Source: Clostridia bacterium (GTDB lineage Bacteria > Bacillota > Clostridia > Monoglobales > Monoglobaceae). Taken from it: a DNA stretch of 34,050 nt. Made by a program: the position numbers and the translations under genes. The notes beneath the pieces were generated by a model that saw only the letters and a list, made by a program, of their open reading frames with translations, ran no database searches and was not told where the DNA came from. Where the stretch lies: assembly GCA_017436245.1 (NCBI GenBank), contig JAFSDN010000065.1:1-34050 (forward strand), in the 5' to 3' direction. Shown here piece after piece: positions 6,706 to 14,166 of this stretch (the first letter of the stretch is position 1; each line of letters begins with the position of its first letter).

Positions 6706-8082
6706 ATGAAAAGAATTGTTTTAACAATGATGATAACCATGCTTTTGCTAATGACATGCGGTTCTTTAAATGCTTTTGCATTAACGGATGGCGATTGGGA
6801 ATTTCAGTTGCTTGATAATGAAGTGATGATAACAGGGTATTTGGGAGAAGGTGGCGATGTTGTTATCCCCAAAACCATTTATGGTGCGACAGTGACAAAG
6901 ATAAAAGATGATAATTTAGATTTTTTTAGGAGTTCTAAACCTAAATCAATAAGAATACCCGGAACAATAAAAAAAATTGGTTTTGGTGCGTGTTTTGGGT
7001 GGGAAGAGCTTGAAGAACTTGTTTATGAGGAAGGTATTGAACATATATATGGTTCTATTATTCAAAAATTCAAAAATTTACATACGGTAGTTTTGCCGTC
7101 AAGTTTGAGGATTATTGATGATTATTCATTCTTAGAAACGTCTTCCTTGAAACAAATAAATATACCTTCAGGCGTAGAAAAAATCGGTTCGGATGCTTTT
7201 GCTTGTTCCGGTTTGGAGAAAATAGACTTAAGTCAAATGAATAGTGTCACATTAGGTTATCAATCATTTGGCGATTGTGATAATTTAAGGGAAGTGATAT
7301 TACCGGATAATTTAAAAGTAGTTCCGCAGGGCTGTTTTAGTGACTGTGATAATTTAAACAAAGTACAAATACCTGCAACTGTTACTAAAATCGAAGGTTT
7401 TGCGTTTGAATCAACTCCGCTTTCTCAAATGATATTGCCTTGTGGGTTAAAAGAAATAAGTAACGGAGCGTTTGCAGAAACAAATCTCAATGAATTAGTT
7501 ATACCGTATGGAACTGAAAAAGTCGGAAGAATATTTTGGCCGTCAATGGGGTTGGGAGACGATTGTATAACAATTAAATCAATTTATTTGCCTGATACTG
7601 TTAAAACAATGGATAATGTTGCAGATAGCTGTCCTAATGCTATTGTGTACTGCTCATCAGGCTCATATGCAGAAAAATACTGCAAAAAAAACCAAATATC
7701 ATATCTTACCGACAACTCAGTAAACAGCGGAATTACCGTTTTATACAATGGCACAAGAATATCATTCCATGCGTACGGACAGAATCCCGAACTTTTAAAC
7801 AGCAGAACCTTGGTTCCGTTGCGTTCAATCTTTGAAGCGATGGGTGCTGAAGTTGAATGGGATAGTGCCACAAGCACAGCCATAGCAAAACGTAACGGGA
7901 TTGAAATAAAAATTCAAATAGGTGCAAATGAAATGTATAAGGACGGCAAAGCTATTTCTGTTGATGTTCCGGCTCGGCTTTTAAATGACAGAACAATGGT
8001 TCCTGTAAGAGTTCTTGCAGAAGCCTTTGGTGCAGATGTTCAATGGAACGAAAACGGCAGAACTGTTTTGATTACAGAATAA
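6706..8082 (+). CDS. Secreted BspA-type leucine-rich repeat protein with stalk domain
   Basis: A 458-residue exported protein. Residues 1-25 form a signal peptide (KR, then a hydrophobic run, ending NAFA). About residues 30-330 are tandem BspA/LRR_5-type repeats, seen as recurring IPxxVxKIGxxAFxxCxxL-like units such as INIPSGVEKIGSDAFACSG and QIPATVTKIEGFAFESTP. About 342-458 match the copper amine oxidase N-terminal-like (stalk) domain: a pair of NSRTLVPLRSIFEAMGAEVE and NDRTMVPVRVLAEAFGADVQ units. There is no sortase motif or C-terminal membrane anchor, so retention would depend on the stalk domain. Such LRR proteins are often adhesins or protein-binding surface factors in gut bacteria. It sits 26 bases after the small membrane protein gene and ends shortly before repeat copy B. 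Confidence 0.85.
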   Translation: MKRIVLTMMITMLLLMTCGSLNAFALTDGDWEFQLLDNEVMITGYLGEGGDVVIPKTIYGATVTKIKDDNLDFFRSSKPKSIRIPGTIKKIGFGACFGWEELEELVYEEGIEHIYGSIIQKFKNLHTVVLPSSLRIIDDYSFLETSSLKQINIPSGVEKIGSDAFACSGLEKIDLSQMNSVTLGYQSFGDCDNLREVILPDNLKVVPQGCFSDCDNLNKVQIPATVTKIEGFAFESTPLSQMILPCGLKEISNGAFAETNLNELVIPYGTEKVGRIFWPSMGLGDDCITIKSIYLPDTVKTMDNVADSCPNAIVYCSSGSYAEKYCKKNQISYLTDNSVNSGITVLYNGTRISFHAYGQNPELLNSRTLVPLRSIFEAMGAEVEWDSATSTAIAKRNGIEIKIQIGANEMYKDGKAISVDVPARLLNDRTMVPVRVLAEAFGADVQWNENGRTVLITE

Positions 8083-8125
8083 AGCGTACTCGTTGAGAAA
8101 AAAATGAACCGCTCCAAAAAGCAGT

Positions 8126-8248
8126 ATCATTAAGTTAATCAACTTGTCATTCTGAACGTAGTGAAGAATCTTTGTGACAAATCAGATTCTTCGACTTCGC
8201 CTTACGGCTACGCTCAGAATGACACTTTCGTATATATCCTTAACTTAA
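8126..8248. repeat. MITE-like repeat, copy B
   Basis: A 123-bp match to 5506-5628 in the same orientation with four mismatches (one early, three clustered around 8175-8178). It has the same ATTAAGTTAA / TTAACTTAA ends and inner hairpin. On its left, AACCGCTCC (8108-8116) resembles the terminator arm of copy A. The matching right arm, GGAGTCGGTT (8733-8742), is displaced by about 480 bp that holds the toxin-antitoxin locus. It lies in the gene-poor stretch 8083-8755. Confidence 0.82.
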
Positions 8249-8304
8249 ATACAATTGATTAACGGTGTTTTTGTCACGCGTTTCCTAATATTCTGACAAA
8301 ATTC

Positions 8305-8333
8305 TTGCATTTTTTGTCAAACTATGTTAAAAT
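8305..8333 (+). promoter_or_regulatory. Promoter of the type I toxin mRNA
   Basis: -35 TTGCAT (8305-8310), a 17-base spacer and -10 TAAAAT (8328-8333). The predicted start at about 8340 falls at the first base of a perfect hairpin, GTTGGA-GAAA-TCCAAC (8340-8355), which would cap the 5' end of the transcript. Confidence 0.7.
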
Positions 8334-8432
8334 ATCATTGTTGGAGAAATCCAACCGGATACCGGGCAAGTTCGAGGGCGGTTAGCCACCTTTTTAATTC
8401 TGCTGATTTCAGCAGGGATTGGGGGTGGTTTT

Positions 8433-8501
8433 ATGGAAAATGAATACATAATTTATTTTATGATTGTTCTATTACTTCTTGTAATAACCATAAAAAAATA
8501 A
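8433..8501 (+). CDS. Putative type I toxin: 22-residue hydrophobic peptide
   Basis: A very short frame beginning MENEY, with an uninterrupted hydrophobic core (residues 6-20, mostly Ile, Leu, Val, Phe, Tyr) and ending in two lysines. This is the layout of small membrane-acting type I toxins in Firmicutes (Fst, TxpA and holin-like toxin families), although shorter than most. A G-rich Shine-Dalgarno region (GGGGGTGG, 8421-8428) precedes the ATG by 4 bases. The mRNA leader can fold AGCCACC (8384-8390) onto GGTGGTT (8424-8430), hiding this site. A second hairpin, CTGCTG/CAGCAG (8400-8415), lies between them. The stop codon is inside the terminator stem. The family assignment is inference from architecture; no homologue was looked up. 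Confidence 0.72.
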   Translation: MENEYIIYFMIVLLLLVITIKK

Positions 8502-8577
8502 CTGCTCCTCCGGTCAAGATTAGCAGTTATTTTTAGCTATAATCTCGGCTAACCGCTTTGCGGTCTTGCCCTTTGTC
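8492..8577 (-). ncRNA. Predicted antisense RNA (type I antitoxin)
   Basis: A predicted transcript of about 86 nucleotides running from the strong - strand promoter at 8585-8613 to the shared terminator. It starts close to GGGCAAG, folds an ACCGC-AAA-GCGGT hairpin, and is fully complementary to the 3' part of the toxin transcript, including the last codons. Convergent arrangement with a common terminator is the known plan of the Fst par locus and of txpA-ratA. The boundaries are inferred from promoter and terminator positions. Confidence 0.72.
8494..8534. terminator. Bidirectional terminator shared by toxin and antisense RNA
   Basis: The arms AAAAATAACTGCT (8494-8506) and AGCAGTTATTTTT (8522-8534) pair over 13 bp around a 15-base loop containing CCTCCGG. 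Both strands end in T-rich runs, so the convergent toxin and antisense transcripts can both stop here and overlap by about 40 nucleotides. Confidence 0.85.
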
Positions 8578-8584
8578 TGTTTAT

Positions 8585-8613
8585 ATTATAATCCAAATAT
8601 TTGATTTTGTCAA
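8585..8613 (-). promoter_or_regulatory. Strong promoter of the antisense RNA
   Basis: A consensus sigma-A promoter on the - strand: TTGACA (8608-8613), a 17-base spacer and TATAAT (8585-8590). No reading frame of note follows it. It is stronger than the toxin promoter, as expected for a labile antitoxin RNA that must be in excess. Confidence 0.85.
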
Positions 8614-8625
8614 TAAAAATTGCGA

Positions 8626-8666
8626 AAAAAGCTATGCAAACGGAAAGATCGTCTGTATAGCTTTTT
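8626..8666. terminator. Bidirectional terminator at the clpC end of the toxin locus
   Basis: AAAAAGCTAT (8626-8635) pairs with ATAGCTTTTT (8657-8666), with further pairing of GCA-ACG and CGT-TGT inside. T-runs on both strands allow it to end clpC transcripts from the right and any toxin transcript that reads through the first terminator. The rest, 8667-8755, contains an imperfect GGTAGT/ACTACC inverted repeat (8681-8724) and the GGAGTCGGTT arm (8733-8742), with no gene. Confidence 0.78.
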
Positions 8667-8755
8667 CTCGTTCACCTTGTTGGTAGTTGGTAAGTGTTTT
8701 TTTAATACTTCCTTATCACTACCCGCCCCAAAAAGGAGTCGGTTCATTTTTTACT

Positions 8756-11218
8756 CTATTTTATGATTACAAATTTTTCCTCAGCAAAGTCAATTTTTAT
8801 GCTGTCACCCGACTTAATTTCACCAAGGAGCATTTTTTCGGCAACCATATCTTCAATGTCGCTCTGAATTGCACGGCGGAGGGGACGTGCTCCGTAGGTT
8901 GGGTCAAAGCCAACATCTGCAATGCGTTCAACAGCTGAATCTGTGAATTCTGCTGTGATGTCATTTGCGGACATTCTTGCCTTCAGTGTGTCAAGCATCT
9001 TTGATGCAATTGCTTTGATGTCTTCACGGCTTAATTGACGGAATACGATTATATCGTCAATGCGGTTGAGAAATTCAGGTCGAAATGCACGTTTAAGCTC
9101 GCCCATAACATCGGACTTGATTTTGTTATAGTCCTTTTCGGCATCAGGTGCAGCGGCTGAAAAACCGAGAGCTTTGTTGTCGGTTATCATTCTTGCCCCA
9201 AGGTTTGATGTCATAATTATAACGGTGTTACGAAAGTCAACACGTCTGCCCTGAGAGTCGGTAAGAATACCGTCTTCAAGGATTTGCAGAAGAATGTTGA
9301 AAACATCGGGGTGAGCCTTTTCGATTTCGTCAAAGAGCAACACGGAATAGGGTTTTCTGCGAACTTTTTCGGTGAGCTGTCCGCCTTCGTCATAGCCAAC
9401 ATATCCGGGAGGCGAACCAACCAGACGTGAAACTGCGTGCTTTTCCATATATTCGGACATATCAATGCGGATGAGTGCATCTTCGTCACCAAACATTGCT
9501 TCGGAAAGTGCTTTTGAAAGCTCGGTTTTTCCAACACCCGTGGGGCCAAGGAAGATGAAAGAGCCGATTGGGCGTTTGGGGTCTTTGAGCCCGACTCTGC
9601 CACGGCGGATTGCTTTTGAAACGGCTGTTACGGCTTCGTTCTGACCGATAACACGTTTGTGAAGCTCATCTTCAAGGCGAAGAAGCCTTTCGCTTTCGCC
9701 CTCCTCAATTGCTCTGACGGGAATTCCTGTCCAGACTGAGACTATTTCGGCAATTTCGTTGGGCGTAACTTCAACTGCCTTTGCATGGTTTTCGGTTTCC
9801 CAGTTTTCTTTTGTTGCTTTCAATTCTTCCAAAAGTGTTTTTTCCTCGTCACGGAGCTTTGCGGCTTTTTCGTATTCCTGAGCGGTTATTGCCGCTTCCT
9901 TTTCTTTTCGGGTGGATTCAATTTTGTCCTCAATTTCCTTTACATTGGGTGGAGCAGTCAGGGTTTTTATGCGTATTCTTGATGCCGCCTCGTCAATCAG
10001 GTCAATTGCCTTGTCGGGCAAAAATCTGTCGGGAATATAACGAATTGACATTTTAACCGCCGCATCAAGGGCTTCGTCGGTGATTTTAACACGGTGGTGA
10101 GCTTCGTATTTATCACGGATGCCTTTGAGAATTTCCATACTTTCCTCAAAGTTGGGTTCGCTTAGAATAATCGTCTGGAAGCGTCGTTCAAGGGCTGAAT
10201 CCTTTTCAATATGCTTGCGGTATTCTTCAAGGGTTGTTGCGCCGATAATCTGAATTTCACCCCTTGCCAGAGCGGGTTTGAGTATGTTTGCGGCATCAAT
10301 GGCACCTTCGGCAGCCCCTGCACCGATTATGGTGTGAATTTCGTCGATAAAGAGGATGATGTTGCCTGCCTTATGGATTTCGTCCATAACGCTTTTCAGA
10401 CGTTCTTCAAATTCGCCGCGGTATTTTGCCCCTGCAACCATGGATGAAAGGTCAAGGGTTATAACCTTTTTGTCCTTGAGAATTTCAGGAACCTGACCCT
10501 GAACAATTTTCTGCGCAAGCCCCTCGGCAATGGCGGTTTTGCCCACGCCGGGCTCACCAATCAGGCAAGGGTTGTTCTTTGTTCTGCGGCTGAGAATCTG
10601 TATAACACGTTCAATAACCGAATCACGGCCGATTATGGGGTCAAGCTTCAGCTCGGAGGCAAGTGCTGTCAAATCACGTCCGAATTTGTCAAGTGTTGGC
10701 GTCTTTTCGGATTTGTTTTTCTTGGGTGAATTCTTTGCGGCATCGGGGGTTGGACCTTCGTCGCTGATTTCGCCAAAGTTGTTTTCCTTCATCACATTGA
10801 TTATGTCGGTAAACAGTTTTTGGGGATTAATATCAAGGTCGGTGAGTATACGCATTGCAAGACTTTCGGCTTCACGAAGCAGGGCAATGAGAATATGTTC
10901 GGTTCCGATGTAATTGTGGTGGAAGCGTCTTGCTTCGGAATAACTGTGTTCAAGGACACTTTTTGTACGTGGGGTAAAACCGATTGCAGTGCTGTTCAGC
11001 GGAAGGTCAGTACCCACAAAAAACTCAATTTTACTGATTATTTTGCTGTCGGTAATGTTATTCTCGGAAAGCACCTTTGCGGCAACGCCGCCGCCTTCAC
11101 GGACAAGACCAAGAAGAATGTGCTCGGTTCCGATGTAGTTGTGACCCATCTCGGCGGCAGACTGTCCTGCAAGGTTAATGGCGTGTTTTGCACGCTCGGT
11201 AAGTTTTTGTTCAAACAT
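8756..11218 (-). CDS. clpC: ATP-dependent Clp protease ATPase subunit ClpC
   Basis: An 820-residue AAA+ unfoldase that feeds proteins, including arginine-phosphorylated ones marked by McsB, to ClpP. The order is classic: a duplicated Clp-N domain (about 1-145, each half with [10 protein letters not shown]), D1 with Walker A GEPGVGKT (221-228), Walker B ILFIDEIH (288-295), a UVR-type middle segment [14 protein letters not shown] (447-460), and D2 with Walker A GPTGVGKT (558-565) and [12 protein letters not shown]. The length fits ClpC rather than ClpB. The start ATG is preceded by GGAAAGGA. It is the last gene of the ctsR operon, 36 bases after mcsB, and so under CtsR control. The expected terminator arms downstream are separated by the inserted repeat and toxin locus. 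Confidence 0.97.
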   Translation of the reverse strand: MFEQKLTERAKHAINLAGQSAAEMGHNYIGTEHILLGLVREGGGVAAKVLSENNITDSKIISKIEFFVGTDLPLNSTAIGFTPRTKSVLEHSYSEARRFHHNYIGTEHILIALLREAESLAMRILTDLDINPQKLFTDIINVMKENNFGEISDEGPTPDAAKNSPKKNKSEKTPTLDKFGRDLTALASELKLDPIIGRDSVIERVIQILSRRTKNNPCLIGEPGVGKTAIAEGLAQKIVQGQVPEILKDKKVITLDLSSMVAGAKYRGEFEERLKSVMDEIHKAGNIILFIDEIHTIIGAGAAEGAIDAANILKPALARGEIQIIGATTLEEYRKHIEKDSALERRFQTIILSEPNFEESMEILKGIRDKYEAHHRVKITDEALDAAVKMSIRYIPDRFLPDKAIDLIDEAASRIRIKTLTAPPNVKEIEDKIESTRKEKEAAITAQEYEKAAKLRDEEKTLLEELKATKENWETENHAKAVEVTPNEIAEIVSVWTGIPVRAIEEGESERLLRLEDELHKRVIGQNEAVTAVSKAIRRGRVGLKDPKRPIGSFIFLGPTGVGKTELSKALSEAMFGDEDALIRIDMSEYMEKHAVSRLVGSPPGYVGYDEGGQLTEKVRRKPYSVLLFDEIEKAHPDVFNILLQILEDGILTDSQGRRVDFRNTVIIMTSNLGARMITDNKALGFSAAAPDAEKDYNKIKSDVMGELKRAFRPEFLNRIDDIIVFRQLSREDIKAIASKMLDTLKARMSANDITAEFTDSAVERIADVGFDPTYGARPLRRAIQSDIEDMVAEKMLLGEIKSGDSIKIDFAEEKFVIIK

Positions 11219-11254
11219 AATTTATCATTCCTTTCCAAAAGATTTGTTCGGTAA

Positions 11255-12250
11255 TTATGAATTAAGTTTTTCGCCAATCAGCTCGGCACGCTTCAAATCA
11301 CGTTCCAGAGCTGTTGTGAGATTATGGTTCTTGGTTATGGTTGCAGGAAGAACGTCATAGAAAACTTCGCTCATGGTTTCAAGGTCAATATCTTTTATTA
11401 TTCCCAAATTTATGCCCCATCTTACCTCTGAAATGAGATTTACCGTTTCCCCTGAGGTAAGGATTCTTGCATTTGTGAGAATACCATATGAACGCATTAT
11501 TTTGTCCTCAAAGGTGAATTTGTCATGGGAGTAGAGCTTTTGACCAAGTGAACGTTCCTTTTCGATGATGTCGCCTATAACCTGTGTTAACTTATCAATT
11601 GTATCTTCCTCGGAAACACCAAGGGTAATCTGATTTGAAATCTGATAGATGTCGCCAAATGCCTTACTGCCCTCACCGTAAAAGCCTCTGACGGTGATGC
11701 CCAGCTTTGACAGCGAGCGGATAATGCTTTCCATCTTTCCGAGCTTTGTCAATGCAGGCAGATGCACCATTACCGACGCACGCATACCCGTTCCCACATT
11801 GGTCGGGCAGGCGGTGAGGTAGCCAAAGTCTTTGTGATAGCCGTAGTCAACGGTGCTTTCAAGCCGGTCGTCAAGGCGGTTGGCGTTTGTAAGGCAAAGT
11901 TCAAGATTCAGCCCCGGTGCCATTGTCTGGATGCGAATATGGTCTTCTTCGTTGAGCATTATACATTCTGAACAGTCGCTGTTTGTGAGGATTCCGCATT
12001 GACGTTTGTTTTCAACCATTTCGGGGCTTACAAGATGACTTTCGGAAAGAGCAAGAATCTCTGTTTTTGTCATTGATGAAAAGTCAATATATGTCATTTC
12101 GGGCATTGCGGCTTTGCAACGGTTGATTACCTGGGATTCATGTTCTTTGTTCATTCTTGAAACAAAGGGGATGTCTGCAATATTCCGTGCAAGGCGTATT
12201 CTTGATGATAATACCACGTCACCCGAAGGACCAAATTTTGTATACCACAT
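11255..12250 (-). CDS. mcsB: Protein-arginine kinase McsB
   Basis: A 331-residue kinase of the phosphagen kinase fold that phosphorylates arginine residues on proteins, including CtsR, and marks substrates for ClpCP. Recognisable motifs are VLSSRIRLARNI near the N terminus, the catalytic CPTNVGTGMRASVMVHLPAL at about residue 180, and GEGSKAFGDIYQISNQITLG at about 215. The longest frame starts with GTG at 12262, but that codon is inside the AAAGGTGGT ribosome binding site. The ATG at 12250, 8 bases after it, is the better start and gives the usual MWYTKFGPSGD-type N terminus. It follows mcsA by 17 bases. All expected neighbours are present, so the call is firm. Confidence 0.97.
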   Translation of the reverse strand: MWYTKFGPSGDVVLSSRIRLARNIADIPFVSRMNKEHESQVINRCKAAMPEMTYIDFSSMTKTEILALSESHLVSPEMVENKRQCGILTNSDCSECIMLNEEDHIRIQTMAPGLNLELCLTNANRLDDRLESTVDYGYHKDFGYLTACPTNVGTGMRASVMVHLPALTKLGKMESIIRSLSKLGITVRGFYGEGSKAFGDIYQISNQITLGVSEEDTIDKLTQVIGDIIEKERSLGQKLYSHDKFTFEDKIMRSYGILTNARILTSGETVNLISEVRWGINLGIIKDIDLETMSEVFYDVLPATITKNHNLTTALERDLKRAELIGEKLNS

Positions 12251-12267
12251 AAATTTTACCACCTTTC

Positions 12268-12783
12268 TTATTGCTGTTCGCGTAAGTCACGGATTTTATC
12301 ACGGAGGAGTACCGCTTCCTCAAAATTCTGCTCTGCAACAGCTTTGTTCAGCTGTGCCTGAAGTTTTTGGATTTCGTCTGCTTTTTTCAGGTCTTTTCCT
12401 GTTCTGGAAGGAATTTTTCCGTTGTGCTGACAGCTTCCGTGGATTTGCTTCAAAGGACGGAGGAGGAAGTCGGAAAAAATGTTGTAGCAATTGCTGCAAC
12501 CGGGCTTTCCGCTTCGGAGAAATTCTGAGGTTGTTGCACCGCAAATGTCACATATCTTGGGTGATGAAAGGGTTTGTGCTTTGGACTTTGCAAATTGGGG
12601 ACTGTTCCAGAATCCGCTGAACAGATTCTCAAATTCCTTGTCAAAGCTCTTGCCTGCAAAGCCCCAGAAATCCTGATTCTCATTGGCACATTCACGGCAA
12701 AGATACATTTCTGTTTTTACTCCGTTTATTACCTGGGTAATGTGTGTATTTGCTTCTCTTGCGTTACATTTTTGACATAGCAT
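12268..12783 (-). CDS. mcsA: McsA, zinc-finger activator of McsB
   Basis: A 171-residue protein that activates the McsB arginine kinase and modulates CtsR. Two zinc-binding clusters are visible: CQKC near residue 3 with CREC near 30, and CDIC with CSNC near 95-120. The C-terminal UVR domain reads LQAQLNKAVAEQNFEEAVLL followed by RDKIRDL. The open frame extends to a TTG at 12807, but AGAAAGGAG just upstream of the ATG at 12783 identifies that codon as the start. It lies 16 bases after ctsR and 17 bases before mcsB. A stretch between the first zinc cluster and the second (WGFAGKSFDKEFENLFSGFW) is aromatic-rich, which is ordinary for this family in Clostridia. Confidence 0.95.
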   Translation of the reverse strand: MLCQKCNAREANTHITQVINGVKTEMYLCRECANENQDFWGFAGKSFDKEFENLFSGFWNSPQFAKSKAQTLSSPKICDICGATTSEFLRSGKPGCSNCYNIFSDFLLRPLKQIHGSCQHNGKIPSRTGKDLKKADEIQKLQAQLNKAVAEQNFEEAVLLRDKIRDLREQQ

Positions 12784-12799
12784 ATTGAGTTTCTCCTTT

Positions 12800-13243
12800 C
12801 TAAACAAGGTTTACCAGTATATTTTTGAGCATTTTTGCCCGTATTATGTCTCTTTCGGGGCGCTGAATAATTAATGAACTGTCGCTTAGTGCTGCCATAA
12901 TGAGTTTTGCTTCCTTTTGAGTCACAAGCCTTGCTCCAAAAAGTTCTTTTATCACCGCTGTTGCGCTTGATGACGTAATGCTGTTGCCAATTGCGCCGAT
13001 TATGTGAAGAATGAGGTTTTCATTTTCGGGGGCTGTTCGGGTTATTCGGATATATCCGCCGCCGCCACGTCTGCTTTCAACGCTGTAACCTCTTTCGGGG
13101 GAGAATCGTGTTGCGATAACATAATTTATTTGTGACGGAACACAGTTGAATCGTGTTGCAAGCTCGTTTCTCTGAAGCTCAATCTCGCGGTTTTCGGCAA
13201 GCAGTTCTTTTATGAATTCTTCTATTATATTACTGAGTTTCAA
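12800..13243 (-). CDS. ctsR: Class III stress repressor CtsR
   Basis: A 147-residue winged-helix repressor of heat-shock genes, inactivated by heat and by the McsAB system. The N-terminal DNA-binding part is clear: LSNIIEEFIKELL, LQRNELATRFNCVPSQINYV, then the glycine-rich wing VESRRGGGGYIRI. The C-terminal dimerisation domain follows (about 80-147). The start is TTG at 13243, 8 bases after GAGG in GAGGTGATTAAA. It is the first gene of the operon and lies downstream of a promoter bracketed by heptad operators of the type it binds, so it is autoregulated. The divergent azlC gene shares the control region and could be affected by the distal operator. Confidence 0.96.
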   Translation of the reverse strand: MKLSNIIEEFIKELLAENREIELQRNELATRFNCVPSQINYVIATRFSPERGYSVESRRGGGGYIRITRTAPENENLILHIIGAIGNSITSSSATAVIKELFGARLVTQKEAKLIMAALSDSSLIIQRPERDIIRAKMLKNILVNLV

Positions 13244-13261
13244 ATTTAATCACCTCATTTC

Positions 13262-13291
13262 TTTGACTTTGACTTTCTTTGACCTTGACTT
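13262..13291. promoter_or_regulatory. CtsR operator, downstream of the -10
   Basis: Read on the - strand, GGTCAAA-GAA-AGTCAAA matches the CtsR heptad direct repeat, with further AGTCAA and GTCAAAG heptads at each side, giving four tandem units. It overlaps the predicted transcription start of ctsR, where a bound repressor would block RNA polymerase. Confidence 0.85.
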
Positions 13292-13292
13292 T

Positions 13293-13320
13293 ATTATAGC
13301 ACAATATTTTTCTTTGTCAA
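13293..13320 (-). promoter_or_regulatory. Promoter of the ctsR-mcsA-mcsB-clpC operon
   Basis: On the - strand TTGACA (13315-13320), a 16-base spacer and TATAAT (13293-13298). Both hexamers are consensus, which fits a strong promoter held down by CtsR. Confidence 0.85.
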
Positions 13321-13327
13321 TAGATTT

Positions 13328-13344
13328 GGTCAAAAAAGGTCAAG
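13328..13344. promoter_or_regulatory. Second CtsR operator, upstream of the -35
   Basis: GGTCAAA-AAA-GGTCAAG on the + strand is a near-perfect CtsR heptad pair, opposite in orientation to the downstream site. It lies between the ctsR promoter and the divergent azlC promoter, 19 bases before the azlC -35. Confidence 0.75.
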
Positions 13345-13363
13345 TTTTTTCAAATTTCCTCGC

Positions 13364-13392
13364 TTGACAATAAATATGTTTTTTGATAAAAT
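13364..13392 (+). promoter_or_regulatory. Promoter of azlC-azlD and malic enzyme
   Basis: TTGACA (13364-13369), a 17-base spacer and TAAAAT (13387-13392). The predicted start is near 13399, leaving a leader of about 45 bases to the azlC ATG. Confidence 0.75.
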
Positions 13393-13444
13393 GAATCGTT
13401 GTTATGTAAAATCTTGAAACAATGATGAATAACCAGGTGAAGAA

Positions 13445-14161
13445 ATGACAAAAGAAAAATCTCAGAATTCATATTTTTACGGATTGAATAAAGGATTGCC
13501 CATTGCTTTGGGTTATCTTTCTGTGTCCTTTGGTTTTGGGATAACCGCAATAGGAATGGGAATCCCATCGGTTGGGGCAATCCTTATTTCGCTGACAAAT
13601 CTGACTTCGGCAGGTCAGCTTGCAGGAATCGGCATTATTGCCGCCTGCGGCACAATAATTGAAATGATTCTTGCACAGTTGGTTATAAATATGCGCTATT
13701 GCCTTATGGGGCTTGCTTTGACTCAGAAGCTTGACAAGAGCTTCACAACTCCACATCGAATGATAACTTCCTTTGCCATAACGGACGAGGTTTTTGCCGT
13801 TGCGGCGGCTGAACGCGGACTCATCGGACGACGGTTTATGTATGGACTTATAACATTGCCGCCAATTGGCTGGACCCTTGGAACGGTACTTGGTGTTTAT
13901 GCAGGTCAGGTGCTGCCACCAAGTATTTGTTCGGCATTGGGGCTTGCGCTGTACAGTATGTTTGTTGCAATTATTGTTCCGCCCGCAAGGGAGGATAAAG
14001 GCGTTTTGTGCGCTGTTCTGATTGCCTCGGCAATGAGCTGTGCTATGTATTTTGTTCCCTTTTTGAAGCAGATTTCAACGGGGTTTCAGATTATTATCTG
14101 CGCTGTTGTTGCATCGGGGATTATGGCTGTTGCAGCACCAAAATGTGATGAGGAGGATTAA
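13445..14161 (+). CDS. azlC: AzlC-family branched-chain amino acid exporter subunit
   Basis: A 238-residue polytopic membrane protein with several hydrophobic helices. The N-terminal GLPIALGYLSVSFGFGITAI and the following TNLTSAGQLAGI are characteristic of AzlC, the larger half of a two-component exporter of branched-chain amino acids and analogues. Length and helix pattern agree with the family (about 230-250). The start ATG follows AGGTGAAG. The gene overlaps nothing and is followed 5 bases later by the AzlD partner, so the pair is complete. The substrate in this organism is not shown by the sequence. The promoter is adjacent to a CtsR operator, but a stress link is only inference. Confidence 0.93.
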   Translation: MTKEKSQNSYFYGLNKGLPIALGYLSVSFGFGITAIGMGIPSVGAILISLTNLTSAGQLAGIGIIAACGTIIEMILAQLVINMRYCLMGLALTQKLDKSFTTPHRMITSFAITDEVFAVAAAERGLIGRRFMYGLITLPPIGWTLGTVLGVYAGQVLPPSICSALGLALYSMFVAIIVPPAREDKGVLCAVLIASAMSCAMYFVPFLKQISTGFQIIICAVVASGIMAVAAPKCDEED

Positions 14162-14166
14162 GGCTT

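Larger units (their letters stand above)
8364..8571. repeat. Matched 5' elements of toxin mRNA and antisense RNA (inverted pair)
   Basis: GGGCAAG-N7-GCGGTTAGCC (8364-8387) and its inverted counterpart GGCTAACCGC-N8-CTTGCCC (8547-8571) bracket the toxin frame. Because they are inverted in DNA, both RNAs begin with almost the same sequence, and a toxin transcript that reads past the first terminator could pair its own 5' and 3' ends over 17 bases. In the antisense RNA the N8 region forms an ACCGC-AAA-GCGGT hairpin. Confidence 0.75.

Noticed and set aside
5489..8742. The cassette considered as a composite transposon
   Set aside because: No transposase or integrase is present, and no clear target-site duplication could be recognised; only repeat-bounded structure is claimed.
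8687..11254. Several + strand open frames of 60-144 codons opposite clpC
   Set aside because: They lie antisense to a clear clpC, lack ribosome binding sites and have no recognisable motifs; they reflect codon bias of the real gene.
11255..12262. GTG at 12262 as the mcsB start
   Set aside because: That codon is within the AAAGGTGGT ribosome binding site; the ATG at 12250 fits better.
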